Part shown: positions 1 to 9,010 of the stretch, piece by piece
Position numbering within the stretch: the stretch's first letter is position 1
Layout of the letters: the number at the start of each line of letters is the position of its first letter
From: Myxococcota bacterium
GTDB lineage: Bacteria; Myxococcota; Kuafuiibacteriia; Kuafuiibacteriales; Kuafuiibacteriaceae
Assembly: GCA_028289325.1 (NCBI GenBank)
Contig: JANQQN010000150.1
Location: forward strand, 1-50,842
Reading direction: 5' to 3'
DNA length: 50,842 nt
The notes under the pieces: model-generated
The model's input: only the letters and a program-made list of their open reading frames with translations
Told to the model about the DNA's origin: nothing
Database searches by the model: none
Position numbers and translations under genes: made by a program

Positions 1-2
1 AG

Positions 3-107
3 GGCGGCTGCACCGGGGTCGATCCCGGCGCCACCGCCCCTAGCCTCCTGCTCGTCCCCCTCGGTCTTTGGCTCATGCGGCGTCGGCGCTGGCCGCCACG
101 TCCATGA
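3..107 (+). CDS. C-terminal fragment of an exported protein with MYXO-CTERM-like sorting tail
   Basis: This open frame enters from the left edge and stops at TGA 105-107. It reads a Gly-Cys pair, a short Pro/Gly/Ala stretch, a hydrophobic segment (APSLLLVPLGLWLM) and then RRRR near the end. That order (Cys-containing motif, transmembrane helix, Arg cluster) is the architecture of the MYXO-CTERM tails known from Myxococcota surface proteins, which are thought to be processed by a rhombosortase/myxosortase-type enzyme. Nothing of the mature domain is in the window, so its function cannot be stated. A chance open frame cannot be fully excluded, but the tail pattern is specific. Confidence 0.6.
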   Translation, partial: GGCTGVDPGATAPSLLLVPLGLWLMRRRRWPPRP

Positions 108-181
108 TCCGCGAACCGGCGCCCTGACCGCGAACCATCCCCGCTGGACGGCGGCCGCAGCGCCGTGCTTAGCCTTGCCCC

Positions 182-526
182 ATGAGCGACAAGACGATCT
201 TCGCGCGGATCATCGACCGCGAGATACCGGCCGACATCGTCTACGAGGACGATCGGGCGATGGCGTTTCGCGACGTCGCGCCGCAGGCGCCCATCCACAT
301 CCTGATCATTCCCAAGAAACCCGTCGACATGATCGAGAACCTCGACGACGCGGATGAGGCCCTCGTTGGCCATCTCGTGCTGGTGGCCAAGAAGGTGGCG
401 GCGCAGGAAGGCCTGACCTCGGGTTATCGGCTGGTCTTCAATAACGGACGCGACGGCGGCCAGACCGTCTTTCACATACATCTTCACCTGCTTGGGGGTC
501 GGCCCCTGACCTGGCCGCCCGGCTGA
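182..526 (+). CDS. hinT: HIT family nucleotide hydrolase (HinT-like)
   Basis: A 114-residue soluble protein of normal HinT length. The family motif His-x-His-x-His is present as HIHLHLLGG near the C-terminus; the middle His is the catalytic nucleophile in the family. The N-terminal part has the usual CIFCKI-like opening replaced by [20 protein letters not shown], so the zinc cysteines seen in some members are absent. HinT-type enzymes hydrolyse nucleoside phosphoramidates such as aminoacyl-adenylates; the cellular role here is inferred from the family. The ATG is preceded by no clear Shine-Dalgarno sequence. The stop codon overlaps the next ATG by one base (TGATG at 524-528), so the two genes are probably translationally coupled. 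Confidence 0.93.
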   Translation: MSDKTIFARIIDREIPADIVYEDDRAMAFRDVAPQAPIHILIIPKKPVDMIENLDDADEALVGHLVLVAKKVAAQEGLTSGYRLVFNNGRDGGQTVFHIHLHLLGGRPLTWPPG

Positions 527-1584
527 TGGCTCGATTCCTTCGTCGCCTGTACGTGTACGCGGCGCTGATCATCATGCTGGCGGTGGTCCTGGTCATGTGG
601 ATGGCCGGCGGCATCCAGGGGCCTCGCCGATTCGCGGGTTCGATGCGCCAGCTCCCGCCGGGGCCGGGGGGCCAGTATCGTCCCGACCCTTTTCCCGACC
701 GCCTCACGGTCGTGGTGTGGAATCTCGGCTGGGCCTACGGCGACGGCAGCCACGGTAGCGGGGGGCCCAAGCCCCCCTCCCATTTCGAGCGGACCCTCGA
801 CCGGATGGGCCGGGTATTGGCGGCGGCCGAGCCCGATCTGGTCTTGCTGCAGGAAGTCGACTTCGACAGCGCCCGCAGCCACGGTATCGACCAAGCCGAA
901 CGGCTGGCGAGACAGAGTGGGCTGCCGTTTATCGCCCCTGCGCTGAGCTGGTCGGCGAACTATGTCCCGTTTCCTTACTGGCCGCCGTCGCACCACTACG
1001 GGTCCATGCTGTCCGGCAGCGCGGTGCTCAGTCGGTTTCCGATCCGCCGCCATGTCGTCGAGCTGATGCCCAAGCCGACCGGCAACCCGTGGTGGTACAA
1101 CCTGTTCTATCCCTTCCGCTACGCGCAGGTGGTCGACGTCGAGACCCCGGGCGAGAAGATCGCGGTGGTGAATGTCCACCTCGAGGCGTTCCAGGCCGAC
1201 GCGCGGCTCAACCAGGCCTACCGCGTTCGCGAGATCCTCGAGGGGGAGACCACGGCGCCGGTCGTCTTCGGCGGCGACCTTAACTCGCCGCCGCCCGAGT
1301 CGCCGCAGCGCCACGGCTACGCCGACGAGCCGCACCGGGACTTTCGTTCCGACGACACCGTCGAGATCCTCCGCGGGACCAAAGCGGTGGCCGATACGCT
1401 CGCCGCGACGACATTCACCTCCACCCCGAGCGACTGGTTCACCTTTCCCGCCGTCGCCCCCAACCGAAAGCTGGACTACGTGTTCGCGAGCGACCGATTC
1501 GAGGTCGTCTCGGTGCGGGTCATGCGAGAGGCTGGCGAGGCCAGCGACCACCTCCCGATCCTGGCCGAGCTCCGGCTCAAGTAG
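526..1584 (+). CDS. Membrane-anchored endonuclease/exonuclease/phosphatase (EEP) family protein
   Basis: A 352-residue protein. Residues about 5-25 (YVYAALIIMLAVVLVMWMAG) form one N-terminal transmembrane anchor, leaving the rest outside the cytoplasm. The body shows the EEP (DNase I-like) fold motifs in order: VVWNLGW at the start of the domain, VLLQEVDF with the metal-binding Glu, VVNVHLEAF, the VFGGDLNSPPP motif with Asp and Asn, and the final SDHLPILAEL with the catalytic Asp-His. All key residues are present, so it is likely an active Mg-dependent phosphodiesterase or phosphatase; the substrate (DNA, lipid headgroup or other) cannot be told. It overlaps the HIT gene by one base and ends 8 bases inside the convergent kinase gene. 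Confidence 0.88.
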   Translation: MARFLRRLYVYAALIIMLAVVLVMWMAGGIQGPRRFAGSMRQLPPGPGGQYRPDPFPDRLTVVVWNLGWAYGDGSHGSGGPKPPSHFERTLDRMGRVLAAAEPDLVLLQEVDFDSARSHGIDQAERLARQSGLPFIAPALSWSANYVPFPYWPPSHHYGSMLSGSAVLSRFPIRRHVVELMPKPTGNPWWYNLFYPFRYAQVVDVETPGEKIAVVNVHLEAFQADARLNQAYRVREILEGETTAPVVFGGDLNSPPPESPQRHGYADEPHRDFRSDDTVEILRGTKAVADTLAATTFTSTPSDWFTFPAVAPNRKLDYVFASDRFEVVSVRVMREAGEASDHLPILAELRLK

Positions 1585-3325
1585 GACAGTCGGCCGAGCT
1601 CGTCGACTTGTCGGGCTCGGGGGTCGGCTCGTGCCACCGCCGCAGGTCCATCGACGCCTGGCCGGGGACCCACAGCTCGAACCGGGTCCCGGCGTCGACG
1701 GCGGAAGCGACTCGGATATCCCCCCCCAGCGCGCGCATACACGCGCGGGCGGCAGGAAGCCCTCGACCGGTGCCCGCGAGCTCGTCGCCAGTGGCGGTGG
1801 TGGTCATGCCCCGCAGGAACACGAGGTCCAGCTTGGCCTGATGATCCGCCTCGGCGGCCCACGCTTCCGTCCGCAGTCCAGCCTGCACCGCCCGGGCCGC
1901 GAGGCGGTCGCCATCGATGCCCGCCCCGTCGTCTTCGACCATCCAGCGCAGCCCCCCATCTTCCCGCCGGAGAACGCCGACCGTAAGCTGGACGACCGCC
2001 CCGACCACCGCGGCATGGGTGACCACGTTGTTAAACAGATGGATGAGGGCCTCGTCCATCCGTTGGACCTCGTGATACGCGACCTCGTCCGCGCTGTCCG
2101 CGACCACGAAACGGACCTGCTTGCCGCACGCTTCGCTTTTTGCGCTGACGTATCGCGTGTATCGCCCCATCACCCGCGGCACGGGATGACAGCGAAGGTT
2201 GAGCACCGCCCGGCGGGCGGCCTCGAGGTCGGACACACCGAGCGCCTGGCGGACGGCCACCAGTCGCTCGGGAGCGACGGAGAGCATTCGGCCCCGTTCG
2301 AGGCCCAGGGTCTTGGCCACATCGGCGGCCTGGGTCCGCCATAGGCGCCGCAGCTCCGCCCACAGGTGGTCGGTCCGATCGCCGACGCTGTAGGCGATCT
2401 CCAGCTGGTGACACACGGACACGGCACCCCCGTAGGCGAAAAGCCCCATCGTCGTCTTGAGCGAATTCAGGATGGCGAGCAGTTTCGGGCTGGGCGCGTC
2501 GGCGCCCTTGCGTGCCTGTTCGGCCGCCTCGAGCCGGGCGTGCACTCGGTCGACGAAGCTCGCGTACCCTTCGACGTCGGCCGCGGCCATGCCCAGGCGG
2601 TCGATTCGAGCCAAGGTCTTGTCGTGCTCGGCCCGAAGCTCGCCGAGCGCGGTTTGGTCGACGACGATCATCATCACCCGCTGCAGCCGGCCGTCCCGGT
2701 CGCGCACCGGGCGGTAATGAAAGGCCACAAAACGCGCGCGGCGGCCGACGGTCGTGGCCCACGTCCGAGGGAGCATGGCCGTGGTCGCCTCGAACGAGGC
2801 ATCGTGGTGGTCCCACAGCAGGAGCCGGACGATGGCCACGGTCTCCGTCTCGGCGCCGCAGGGTTCGAGCAGCTGGTCGACGGTCTCGACGTCGGCGGCG
2901 TGGGGGATCAGCCGCTCGAAGGCCGGCGAGCGCTCGGCCCCCAGCCGACCTTCGGCATCGAAATACGCCACCCCCTCCTCGATCTGGTCCAGGAGTCGAG
3001 CGCGCTCGGCGAGGGCGACGTTCGTGGCGCGCCGGGCCTCCGCCAGTCGGCCGTTGCGCACTTCGATCTCGGCGTCGAGGCGCCGGGCCAGGTGCCGCGC
3101 CCGGTCGAGCTCGCGACCGGTGAAGAACCCGAGCAGTCCCAGGGCCAGGGGCGCCGCGGTCACCAGCCAGACGACGGGATCCGCCCCGTAGCCGGCGAGC
3201 GCCGGCCCCCAGCCGTGCTGCAGGGTGCGGATCAGCATCGTGATGACCACGATCGTGACCCCCAGCAACCCGCCGAACGCTGCCCACGTCGTCCTGAAGT
3301 TCGTTGAACCCGAACCGGCCAACAC
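1577..3325 (-). CDS. Membrane-bound CheA-like sensor histidine kinase with degenerate Hpt region
   Basis: About 582 residues from GTG at 3325; a GTG at 3343 or TTG at 3322 are alternatives, and AAGG just upstream supports the downstream ones. Longer frames run into the divergent valS start. Two transmembrane helices lie near the N-terminus (LLGVTIVVITMLI and WLVTAAPLALGLLGF), followed by a coiled coil and a PAS-like segment (EEGVAYFDAEGRL). A helical region with ILNSLKTTMGLFAY resembles an Hpt domain, but the expected His is Asn. The ATPase core has an N box (HLFNNVVTHA), a G1 box (VEDDGAGIDGDRLA) and a G2 box (GTGRGLPAARACMRALGG). Spacing of the boxes is CheA-like. Phosphate transfer through this protein is therefore uncertain; it may use another His or work as an ATP-binding signal protein. 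It converges on the EEP gene with an 8-base overlap. Confidence 0.82.
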   Translation of the reverse strand: MLAGSGSTNFRTTWAAFGGLLGVTIVVITMLIRTLQHGWGPALAGYGADPVVWLVTAAPLALGLLGFFTGRELDRARHLARRLDAEIEVRNGRLAEARRATNVALAERARLLDQIEEGVAYFDAEGRLGAERSPAFERLIPHAADVETVDQLLEPCGAETETVAIVRLLLWDHHDASFEATTAMLPRTWATTVGRRARFVAFHYRPVRDRDGRLQRVMMIVVDQTALGELRAEHDKTLARIDRLGMAAADVEGYASFVDRVHARLEAAEQARKGADAPSPKLLAILNSLKTTMGLFAYGGAVSVCHQLEIAYSVGDRTDHLWAELRRLWRTQAADVAKTLGLERGRMLSVAPERLVAVRQALGVSDLEAARRAVLNLRCHPVPRVMGRYTRYVSAKSEACGKQVRFVVADSADEVAYHEVQRMDEALIHLFNNVVTHAAVVGAVVQLTVGVLRREDGGLRWMVEDDGAGIDGDRLAARAVQAGLRTEAWAAEADHQAKLDLVFLRGMTTTATGDELAGTGRGLPAARACMRALGGDIRVASAVDAGTRFELWVPGQASMDLRRWHEPTPEPDKSTSSADCPT

Positions 3326-3452
3326 ATCCCTTCGTTCGGCCACCGACGAGGTCGGACCATGCGGCGAGTTCCGCTTTTGCGACCGATGTTGCGGCTTAAG
3401 ACAGCCGCCCCGAAACCTTGACTTGGTGGGGCGATCGTCGGACCCACCGAAG

Positions 3453-6335
3453 GTGGCCGACACGCGAGAGTTTCCCAAGCGATTCGATTTTCGGGACGCC
3501 GAGCCGCAGATCTACCAGCAGTGGCTCGACGCGGACGCGTTCCGTACCGCCTGGTCGCCGACCGGCGACGTCCAGGACGAGGCGCGTAAAAACGCGGAGC
3601 CTTTCGTCATCGTCATTCCCCCGCCCAACATCACCGGTCGCCTCCACATGGGTCACGCCCTCAACAACACGGTGCAAGACGTCCTGATCCGGCACAAACG
3701 AATGGACGGCTACGACGCCCTGTGGGTTCCCGGGACGGACCACGCGGGCATCGCTACCCAGACCGTGGTCAAGAAACAACTCGACGCGGAAGGCATCGAC
3801 TACCGGGACCTGGGCCGCGAAAAGCTCATCGAGCGGATCTGGGCGTGGCGAAACACGTATGGCGACGCCATCCTCGAGCAGCTTCGCAAGATGGGCTGCA
3901 GCTGCGACTGGACCCGGACCCGGTTCACGATGGACGAAGGCCTCAACAAGGCCGTCCGACACAGCTTCGTGACCCTCTACGAGCGAGGCCTCATCTATCG
4001 GGGTACGCGCATCGTCAACTGGTGCCCCGTCGACCGCACCGCCCTGTCCGACGACGAGGTGGAAAAGCAGGACGAGAAGGGGAAGATGTATCACGTCCGG
4101 TACCCCTTCGAGGACAACCCGGACGAATACCTCGTCGTGGCCACCACTCGGCCCGAGACCCTGTTCGGCGATACGGGGGTCGCGGTCCATCCCCAGCATC
4201 CCAAGCTCGCCCAATACATCGGCCGTTCTCTCCATCTGCCGGTTCAAGGCCGCGTGATCCCCATCGTGGGCGACGAGCACGCCGACCCCGAGAAGGGGAC
4301 CGGCGTCGTGAAGATCACCCCCGCCCACGACCCGAACGACTACGAGGTCGGGCGCCGCCATGATCTCGAGGCGATCAACGTGATGAACGAGGACGCTTCG
4401 CTCAACGAGGTGGTGCCCGAACCGTACCGCGGCCTCGACCGCTACGCCGCGCGAAAGAAGCTGCTGGCCGAGCTCGAAGAACTCGGGCTGCTCGACGACG
4501 TCAAAGACCACACCCTGGCCATCGGCCGCAGCTACCGTTCGAAGGTGCCGATCGAGTATCGGCTGTCGAGCCAGTGGTTCGTGAAGACCGCCCCGCTCGC
4601 CGAGCAGGCCCTCGAGGCCTCCGGCTACCGCAAGACCGACGACGGCTGGGAAAAGCCGGCATCCGCCGACAGCGGCATCGCGTTTCATCCGGACCGGATG
4701 GAAAAGATCTACTTTCACTGGCTCAGCAACATCCGCGACTGGTGCATCAGCCGGCAGATCTGGTGGGGCCACCGGATTCCGGCCTGGTACCACAAGGAGA
4801 CCGGCGAGTGTCTGGTGGCCATGGAGCCCCCGCCGGCCGTCCTCGACGCGCCGCAGGAATGGACGCAAGACGAGGACGTCCTCGACACTTGGTTTAGCTC
4901 GTGGCTGTGGCCGATGAGCACCCTCGGCTGGCCGGACCGAACCCAGGATTTCGGGCGCTACTACCCTACGTCGGTGCTGTCGACGGCCAAGGACATTCTG
5001 TTCTTCTGGGTCGCCCGAATGAACTTCGCGGGCCTGGGCTTCGAAGACCGGCTCCCCTATCGCGACGTCTACCTTCACTCCACGATCGCCGACGAGTCCG
5101 GGGTGACGATGTCGAAGTCCAAGGGCAACGGCATCGATCCCCTGACCCTCATCCTCGGGGCGACGGTCGATGACCTCAAGCGGCCGGTGATGGACGCCCG
5201 CCCCAGCAACATGAAGGCGCTCCTCAACCGCATCGAGAAGAACTATCCCCAAGGCTTCGAGGCCGTGGGGGCCGATGCGATGCGGTGGACGCTCATCTAC
5301 AGCATCACCGAGGGCGAGCACGTCCGCCTGTCTCTGGCTCGGTTCACCGAGGGCCGAAACTTCGTCACCAAGCTCTGGAACGGCGCGGGGCGGGTCATCA
5401 CTGCGCTCGACGCGGAGCTCGCCGGTGGCGACAAAACGACGGACTTCGCCCCCGAAACCGACGAGGATCGATGGCTGCGGGCTCGACTCGACACCGTGAT
5501 CCGACAGACCCGGCGCGCGCTGGAGACCTTCGACTTCGGGGCGATGGCCCAGACCCTGTATCACTTCGTCTGGAACGACTACTGCTCGTGGGCCCTTGAG
5601 CTGTCCAAGACCCGGCTCACCAGCGATGACCCCGCCGTTCGCCGGGGGGCGCTGCGGGTGATGGGGTCGGTGCTCGCGGACATGCTCCGGCTGCTCCATC
5701 CGATCATCCCTTTCGTGACCGAGGCCCTGTGGGCCCGGCTGGTGCCCCCCATGACCGAGCTCGGCCTGTGGTCCGACGAGCCGCCGACCAGCGAGCTGCT
5801 GGTCCGTGACCGTTACCCGACGCCGCAACAGGCGCCGCAGCCGGAGATCGAAGCGCGATTCGAGATCCTCCAGCGGTTCGTGGTCGCCGTGCGCCAGCTA
5901 CGTTCGGCGTCCAACATCAAAGACAACCTCAAGGTCGAAGTGTGGGTGAAGCCGATCAACAAGGCGACCCGGCCCATGCTTCAGCAGGCCAAGGAGGCGG
6001 TGACCTTCTTCGCCAAGCTCGAGAACATCCGCTTCGCGCGAGGGCGAAAGAAGGGCATGGCGGCCCAATACGACCCGGACTTCGAGCTGTACATCGACCT
6101 CGCCAAGTACATCGACCTCAAAGAAGAGGTGGCCCGGCTCGACAAGGAGATCGCCCGCGCCGAGCAAGAAGCGGCGTCGGCGGCCAAGACCCTGGCCAAC
6201 CCCAACTTCGTCAACAAGGCGCCGCCGGACAAGGTGGCCTTCACCCGCGACAAGCAGGCCCAAGCCGAAGCCCGCCTGAAGAAGCTGCGCAAGACCCGCG
6301 ACGAGATCGCACAGACGGCCGGCGTCGCCAGCTGA
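3453..6335 (+). CDS. valS: Valyl-tRNA synthetase
   Basis: Charges tRNA-Val with valine in the cytosol. From GTG at 3453 the protein has 960 residues, the usual length; the open frame extends upstream to 3225 but that part overlaps the divergent kinase gene and is not ValRS-like. Family motifs are clear: PPNITGRLHMGHALN (class I HIGH motif, with the ValRS-type PPPNVTG start), a large CP1 editing insertion, WCISRQIWWGHRIPAWY, DVLDTWFSSWLWP, the KMSKS motif as TMSKSKGNGIDP, and the C-terminal coiled-coil tRNA-binding arm (VARLDKEIARAEQEAAS onward). No damage is seen. A weak Shine-Dalgarno only; GTG at 3426 is a second possible start. The gap to the kinase, 3326-3452, must carry both divergent promoters and contains an imperfect hairpin, GCGGCT/AGCCGC at 3391-3408. 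Confidence 0.96.
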   Translation: MADTREFPKRFDFRDAEPQIYQQWLDADAFRTAWSPTGDVQDEARKNAEPFVIVIPPPNITGRLHMGHALNNTVQDVLIRHKRMDGYDALWVPGTDHAGIATQTVVKKQLDAEGIDYRDLGREKLIERIWAWRNTYGDAILEQLRKMGCSCDWTRTRFTMDEGLNKAVRHSFVTLYERGLIYRGTRIVNWCPVDRTALSDDEVEKQDEKGKMYHVRYPFEDNPDEYLVVATTRPETLFGDTGVAVHPQHPKLAQYIGRSLHLPVQGRVIPIVGDEHADPEKGTGVVKITPAHDPNDYEVGRRHDLEAINVMNEDASLNEVVPEPYRGLDRYAARKKLLAELEELGLLDDVKDHTLAIGRSYRSKVPIEYRLSSQWFVKTAPLAEQALEASGYRKTDDGWEKPASADSGIAFHPDRMEKIYFHWLSNIRDWCISRQIWWGHRIPAWYHKETGECLVAMEPPPAVLDAPQEWTQDEDVLDTWFSSWLWPMSTLGWPDRTQDFGRYYPTSVLSTAKDILFFWVARMNFAGLGFEDRLPYRDVYLHSTIADESGVTMSKSKGNGIDPLTLILGATVDDLKRPVMDARPSNMKALLNRIEKNYPQGFEAVGADAMRWTLIYSITEGEHVRLSLARFTEGRNFVTKLWNGAGRVITALDAELAGGDKTTDFAPETDEDRWLRARLDTVIRQTRRALETFDFGAMAQTLYHFVWNDYCSWALELSKTRLTSDDPAVRRGALRVMGSVLADMLRLLHPIIPFVTEALWARLVPPMTELGLWSDEPPTSELLVRDRYPTPQQAPQPEIEARFEILQRFVVAVRQLRSASNIKDNLKVEVWVKPINKATRPMLQQAKEAVTFFAKLENIRFARGRKKGMAAQYDPDFELYIDLAKYIDLKEEVARLDKEIARAEQEAASAAKTLANPNFVNKAPPDKVAFTRDKQAQAEARLKKLRKTRDEIAQTAGVAS

Positions 6336-6337
6336 CG

Positions 6338-6353
6338 AGCGCGAGGCCGCGCT
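6338..6353. terminator. Short hairpin just after valS
   Basis: AGCGCG and CGCGCT pair perfectly around the tetraloop AGGC, starting three bases after the valS stop. There is no T-run after it, so it is only a weak candidate for a factor-independent or Rho-assisted stop in the gap between the convergent valS and the lipoprotein gene. Confidence 0.25.
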
Positions 6354-6448
6354 GATATGCGCCGCCGTCCATCGCGAGCTTATTGAGGAACAGAGAGGAA
6401 GCGCGGGGAGCGCCGCCCGCGAAGGCGACGCTCCTCGGCTCAGTCAGC

Positions 6449-7909
6449 TCACTCGGGAATGATGAGCTGGAAGTTGTTGAACGGACCCGTCGTCGGGACG
6501 TTCGCGATGTCGTTCCAGGTGTCCTCGCCCGGCCGCTTGAACTGCACAGTCACACCCTGCAGGCTCTCGTAGTAGCCGTTGGCATCGAAGCGAATCTTGA
6601 AGACCGCTTCGCTGCCGCTCATCACCGGATCGCGGCCCAGCGGGTCCGGGCCCGCCGCGAGCAGCGTCGAGCTGCGCAGATCCGCGTCGTTCGCGGGCTG
6701 ATCCGCGTTACCGCCGGTGGGGAAGAGGATGTCGTCAGACACCCACTGGCCGCCGACCCACTCGGAAAGCACCAGGGTGTAAACGCCGTCGTCGGCCGTC
6801 TCGTCCCCGAAGCGGCCGTTGTCGAACATCTGCGGCGCGGTGAACGTGCCGTTCTCCTGCTCAACAATCCAGGTGTTGCTGAAGTACACGGTCGAGGTCG
6901 CCGTGTACTGCGTGGTCGACAGGGTGCTGGTGTCGACGAGGATACGAATGTCGTACTGGCTCGTCGACGAGGTCGCGATCACGCCGGTGTTTCGGTCGGA
7001 CCGGAGCCGGACCACGCTGGCCGGAACCCAGGGGTTGGTCGGGGTCGACGTGTCGGTCAGCTCCACGGCCACGCCGGTGCGCTCGCCGCCGTCGATCTTG
7101 TACTCGGTCCCGCCGATGACCCAGGTGAACTCGACCCGCTCCCCGGGCGCCATGAGCCCAACCGAGGACATCGAGGTGCCCATCGCTGCCGCGGTGGCCT
7201 GAGCGTCCATGTCGAAGGTGTAGACACCGTCGCTGGCCGTCTCGTCGCCGTTCGTACCGTCGTCGTTCAGCACCACGAGCCCGAACCCGTTACGGTTGGT
7301 CTTGACGCCCACGCCGAGGCTCGGGTCGCCGGTGAAACCGGCCGCCAGGCTGCTGGTGTCGATGGTCGCCCGCATGTTCCAGTCGCCAAAAGCGGGGATC
7401 GTCAGGCCCGCAACGTCGATGACGTCGCCGTCGTTGGCGTCGGCGGGAACGGTGTAGCTGCCGGTGTGGCGGCTGTCGTAGGCCCAGATCCAGTCGTCGC
7501 TGTCCGTGAACACCGCGTTCGCGCCGTAGTTGAAGGTCTCGTCCATCGCCGGGATCGGGTAATCGACGTCGACACTCCACAGGCCGGTGCCGTCGTTGGT
7601 CAGCGCGGGGCGGTCGCCGCCGCTGCGGTCAAAGTCGTTCCACGAGAACGACGCTCCGATGTCCTGGAAGGTGTTGTTCGCGGTGTCGTCGATGGTGAAC
7701 CGCAGGGTCACCGACGGGCCGGCGTCGTTGTTGTTGTTGTCGTTGCCGCCGTCGTTGTTGTTGTTGTCGTTTCCGCCGTCGTTGTTGTTGTTGGCAGGAA
7801 CGTTGTTGTTCATGCCGCCGCCGTTGTCGTCGTCGTCGTCGCTACAGGCGACGGCGACGGCCATGGCGCCAGCCAGCAACGTCAAGCTGAGTTGACTAAA
7901 TTTCTTCAT
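6449..7909 (-). CDS. Secreted lipoprotein with Asn/Asp-rich linker and two anchor-X-like modules
   Basis: 486 residues from ATG at 7909. A lipoprotein signal is clear: MKKF, a hydrophobic stretch, then AVAVAC with the lipobox Cys at about residue 22. It is followed by an Asp run and a long Asn/Asp/Gly linker encoded by a trinucleotide repeat. The rest is beta-rich. Two segments, NDDGTNGDETASDGVYTFDM and FGDETADDGVYTLVLSEW, are copies of a module often annotated choice-of-anchor X in Myxococcota and related bacteria. The first domain (SVTLRFTIDDTANN and later WSVDVDYPIPAMDETFNYG) resembles CBM20/CBM48-type starch-binding beta-sandwiches, which would fit the alpha-glucan locus downstream; that is inference. 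No catalytic motif was seen. It is transcribed towards valS, with its own promoter presumably in 7910-8249. Confidence 0.8.
   Translation of the reverse strand: MKKFSQLSLTLLAGAMAVAVACSDDDDDNGGGMNNNVPANNNNDGGNDNNNNDGGNDNNNNDAGPSVTLRFTIDDTANNTFQDIGASFSWNDFDRSGGDRPALTNDGTGLWSVDVDYPIPAMDETFNYGANAVFTDSDDWIWAYDSRHTGSYTVPADANDGDVIDVAGLTIPAFGDWNMRATIDTSSLAAGFTGDPSLGVGVKTNRNGFGLVVLNDDGTNGDETASDGVYTFDMDAQATAAAMGTSMSSVGLMAPGERVEFTWVIGGTEYKIDGGERTGVAVELTDTSTPTNPWVPASVVRLRSDRNTGVIATSSTSQYDIRILVDTSTLSTTQYTATSTVYFSNTWIVEQENGTFTAPQMFDNGRFGDETADDGVYTLVLSEWVGGQWVSDDILFPTGGNADQPANDADLRSSTLLAAGPDPLGRDPVMSGSEAVFKIRFDANGYYESLQGVTVQFKRPGEDTWNDIANVPTTGPFNNFQLIIPE
7727..7793. repeat. GTT/GTC trinucleotide microsatellite inside a coding region
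   Basis: Three runs of GTT units (AAC on the coding strand) are separated by near-identical GTCGTTGCCGCC-type blocks. They encode the NNNND-GGND linker of the lipoprotein. Because the unit length is three, slippage changes linker length without breaking the frame. Confidence 0.85.
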
Positions 7910-8249
7910 TGCTTTCGTTCTCTCCGATGCTCACTCGGTGCGGTTTCTTCCGCACGCTAGCCCAACCAAGCTCCGGTTCGCGTAAACGCGACGACGCGGG
8001 GGACCGGGCTCGACGCTCATGTTGAGACCCGGCCGTCATCGCGACCGGTCGTCGATGCCGCACGATCCTCCGGCGGGTCCTGGCGACCGCCGGAGCTTCG
8101 GAAGTCGTTACACAACTCATTATTCACGTCAAAGGTGATGACGTCTTAGAGATCGGAGATTTCGTTACGTGGCGGCCCGCACCGAGTTCGGTTAACAATG
8201 CGCGGCCCGGTCCGAAATCTGTCTTTCGGCCGGCGGGGAGTCCGAATCC
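7910..8249. other. Divergent intergenic region with inverted repeats
   Basis: 340 bases without a gene between two divergently read lipoprotein genes. It holds a perfect 10-base palindrome, CGACCGGTCG at 8042-8051, and a perfect 9-bp inverted repeat, CTCCGGCGG/CCGCCGGAG at 8068-8076 and 8087-8095. A locally AT-richer stretch at about 8100-8190 (TTACACAACTCATTATTCA) is where promoters would be expected, but no confident -35/-10 pair could be picked. Confidence 0.5.
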
Positions 8250-8954
8250 GTGATGATGCAGTGCAATACATCCGAAAGAGCGCCCAAAACCGCCGGCCCG
8301 CAGTACACACCCAACGTGTCGGCGTTGGGCGCTCTAGGCTTGACGCTCGTCCTTGCGGCCCTAGGGGGGGCCGGCTGCGCGGTCGCGGAGTGCGTGGACC
8401 TCGACGTGCTCGAGATCCGCGGCGTGGCCCGCGATGGCGCCCCTCCCGACGATACGGCGATCGTATGGGGCGGCGGAGAAGGTGGTCTTTCGGTCAGCGC
8501 CGATACCCGAGACCTCGAGGTATTCGAGCCGCTGCGAGCCCACCTTGGCGCGGCCGCGACGTCGACCGCGGGCATCGTGCGCTGGAGCGTGCTCATCGGC
8601 CTCGACCGCATTCTCCTCGTCGAGCACGCCCTGCCGGTGTCCGAAGACCAAACGATCTTCATCGATGAAATCCTGGAAGACGTCGAGTTCACCGGTGGGG
8701 GGACTACGCAGACCTGGTGGGACGACCGGTGGCTGTGGACCGAGGGGTCGACGACGGCCCCCCCTCGCGCGATGCTCACCGAGGCCTTCGACACCGAGCT
8801 GTCCGCGACCGCGGTCACGGGCCGTATCGACGTGCGCGAAGTCGATCCCGTCGTTTTCCGCGTGGGCCTCGAGTTCACCACCCGCCGCGGCACGGAGGCG
8901 TATTGGGGAGACCTGGAGTTCAGGTCGAATCGGGGCGTCACTTTTTGCCGGTAG
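8250..8954 (+). CDS. Putative lipoprotein of unknown function
   Basis: 234 residues from GTG at 8250; ATG codons at 8253 and 8256 are equally possible starts. A hydrophobic segment (ALGALGLTLVLAALGGAGC) ends in a lipobox-like Cys, so export and lipidation are likely. The mature part has no family I recognise. It is acidic, probably beta-rich, and has WWDDRWLWTEG and a terminal cluster VFRVGLEFTTRRG. It lies 56 bases before the first DOMON-like gene on the same strand and may be co-transcribed with it, which suggests a link with the cell-surface glycan proteins of this locus. Confidence 0.65.
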   Translation: MMMQCNTSERAPKTAGPQYTPNVSALGALGLTLVLAALGGAGCAVAECVDLDVLEIRGVARDGAPPDDTAIVWGGGEGGLSVSADTRDLEVFEPLRAHLGAAATSTAGIVRWSVLIGLDRILLVEHALPVSEDQTIFIDEILEDVEFTGGGTTQTWWDDRWLWTEGSTTAPPRAMLTEAFDTELSATAVTGRIDVREVDPVVFRVGLEFTTRRGTEAYWGDLEFRSNRGVTFCR

Positions 8955-9010
8955 TCCGCGCCAAGTCGGCGTCCCTGAAACAGAATGCGCCCGTCGCGCG
9001 TACCACTCAT

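Noticed and set aside
484-1551. Minus-strand frame opposite the EEP gene
   Set aside because: Composition typical of a GC-rich antisense shadow, while the plus-strand frame has complete EEP motifs.
3225-3452. N-terminal extension of valS
   Set aside because: The extension covers the divergent kinase gene and has no ValRS similarity; GTG 3453 gives the normal length.
3396-5828. Long minus-strand frame opposite valS
   Set aside because: Arg/Val/Gly-rich shadow of the conserved ValRS frame, common in GC-rich DNA.
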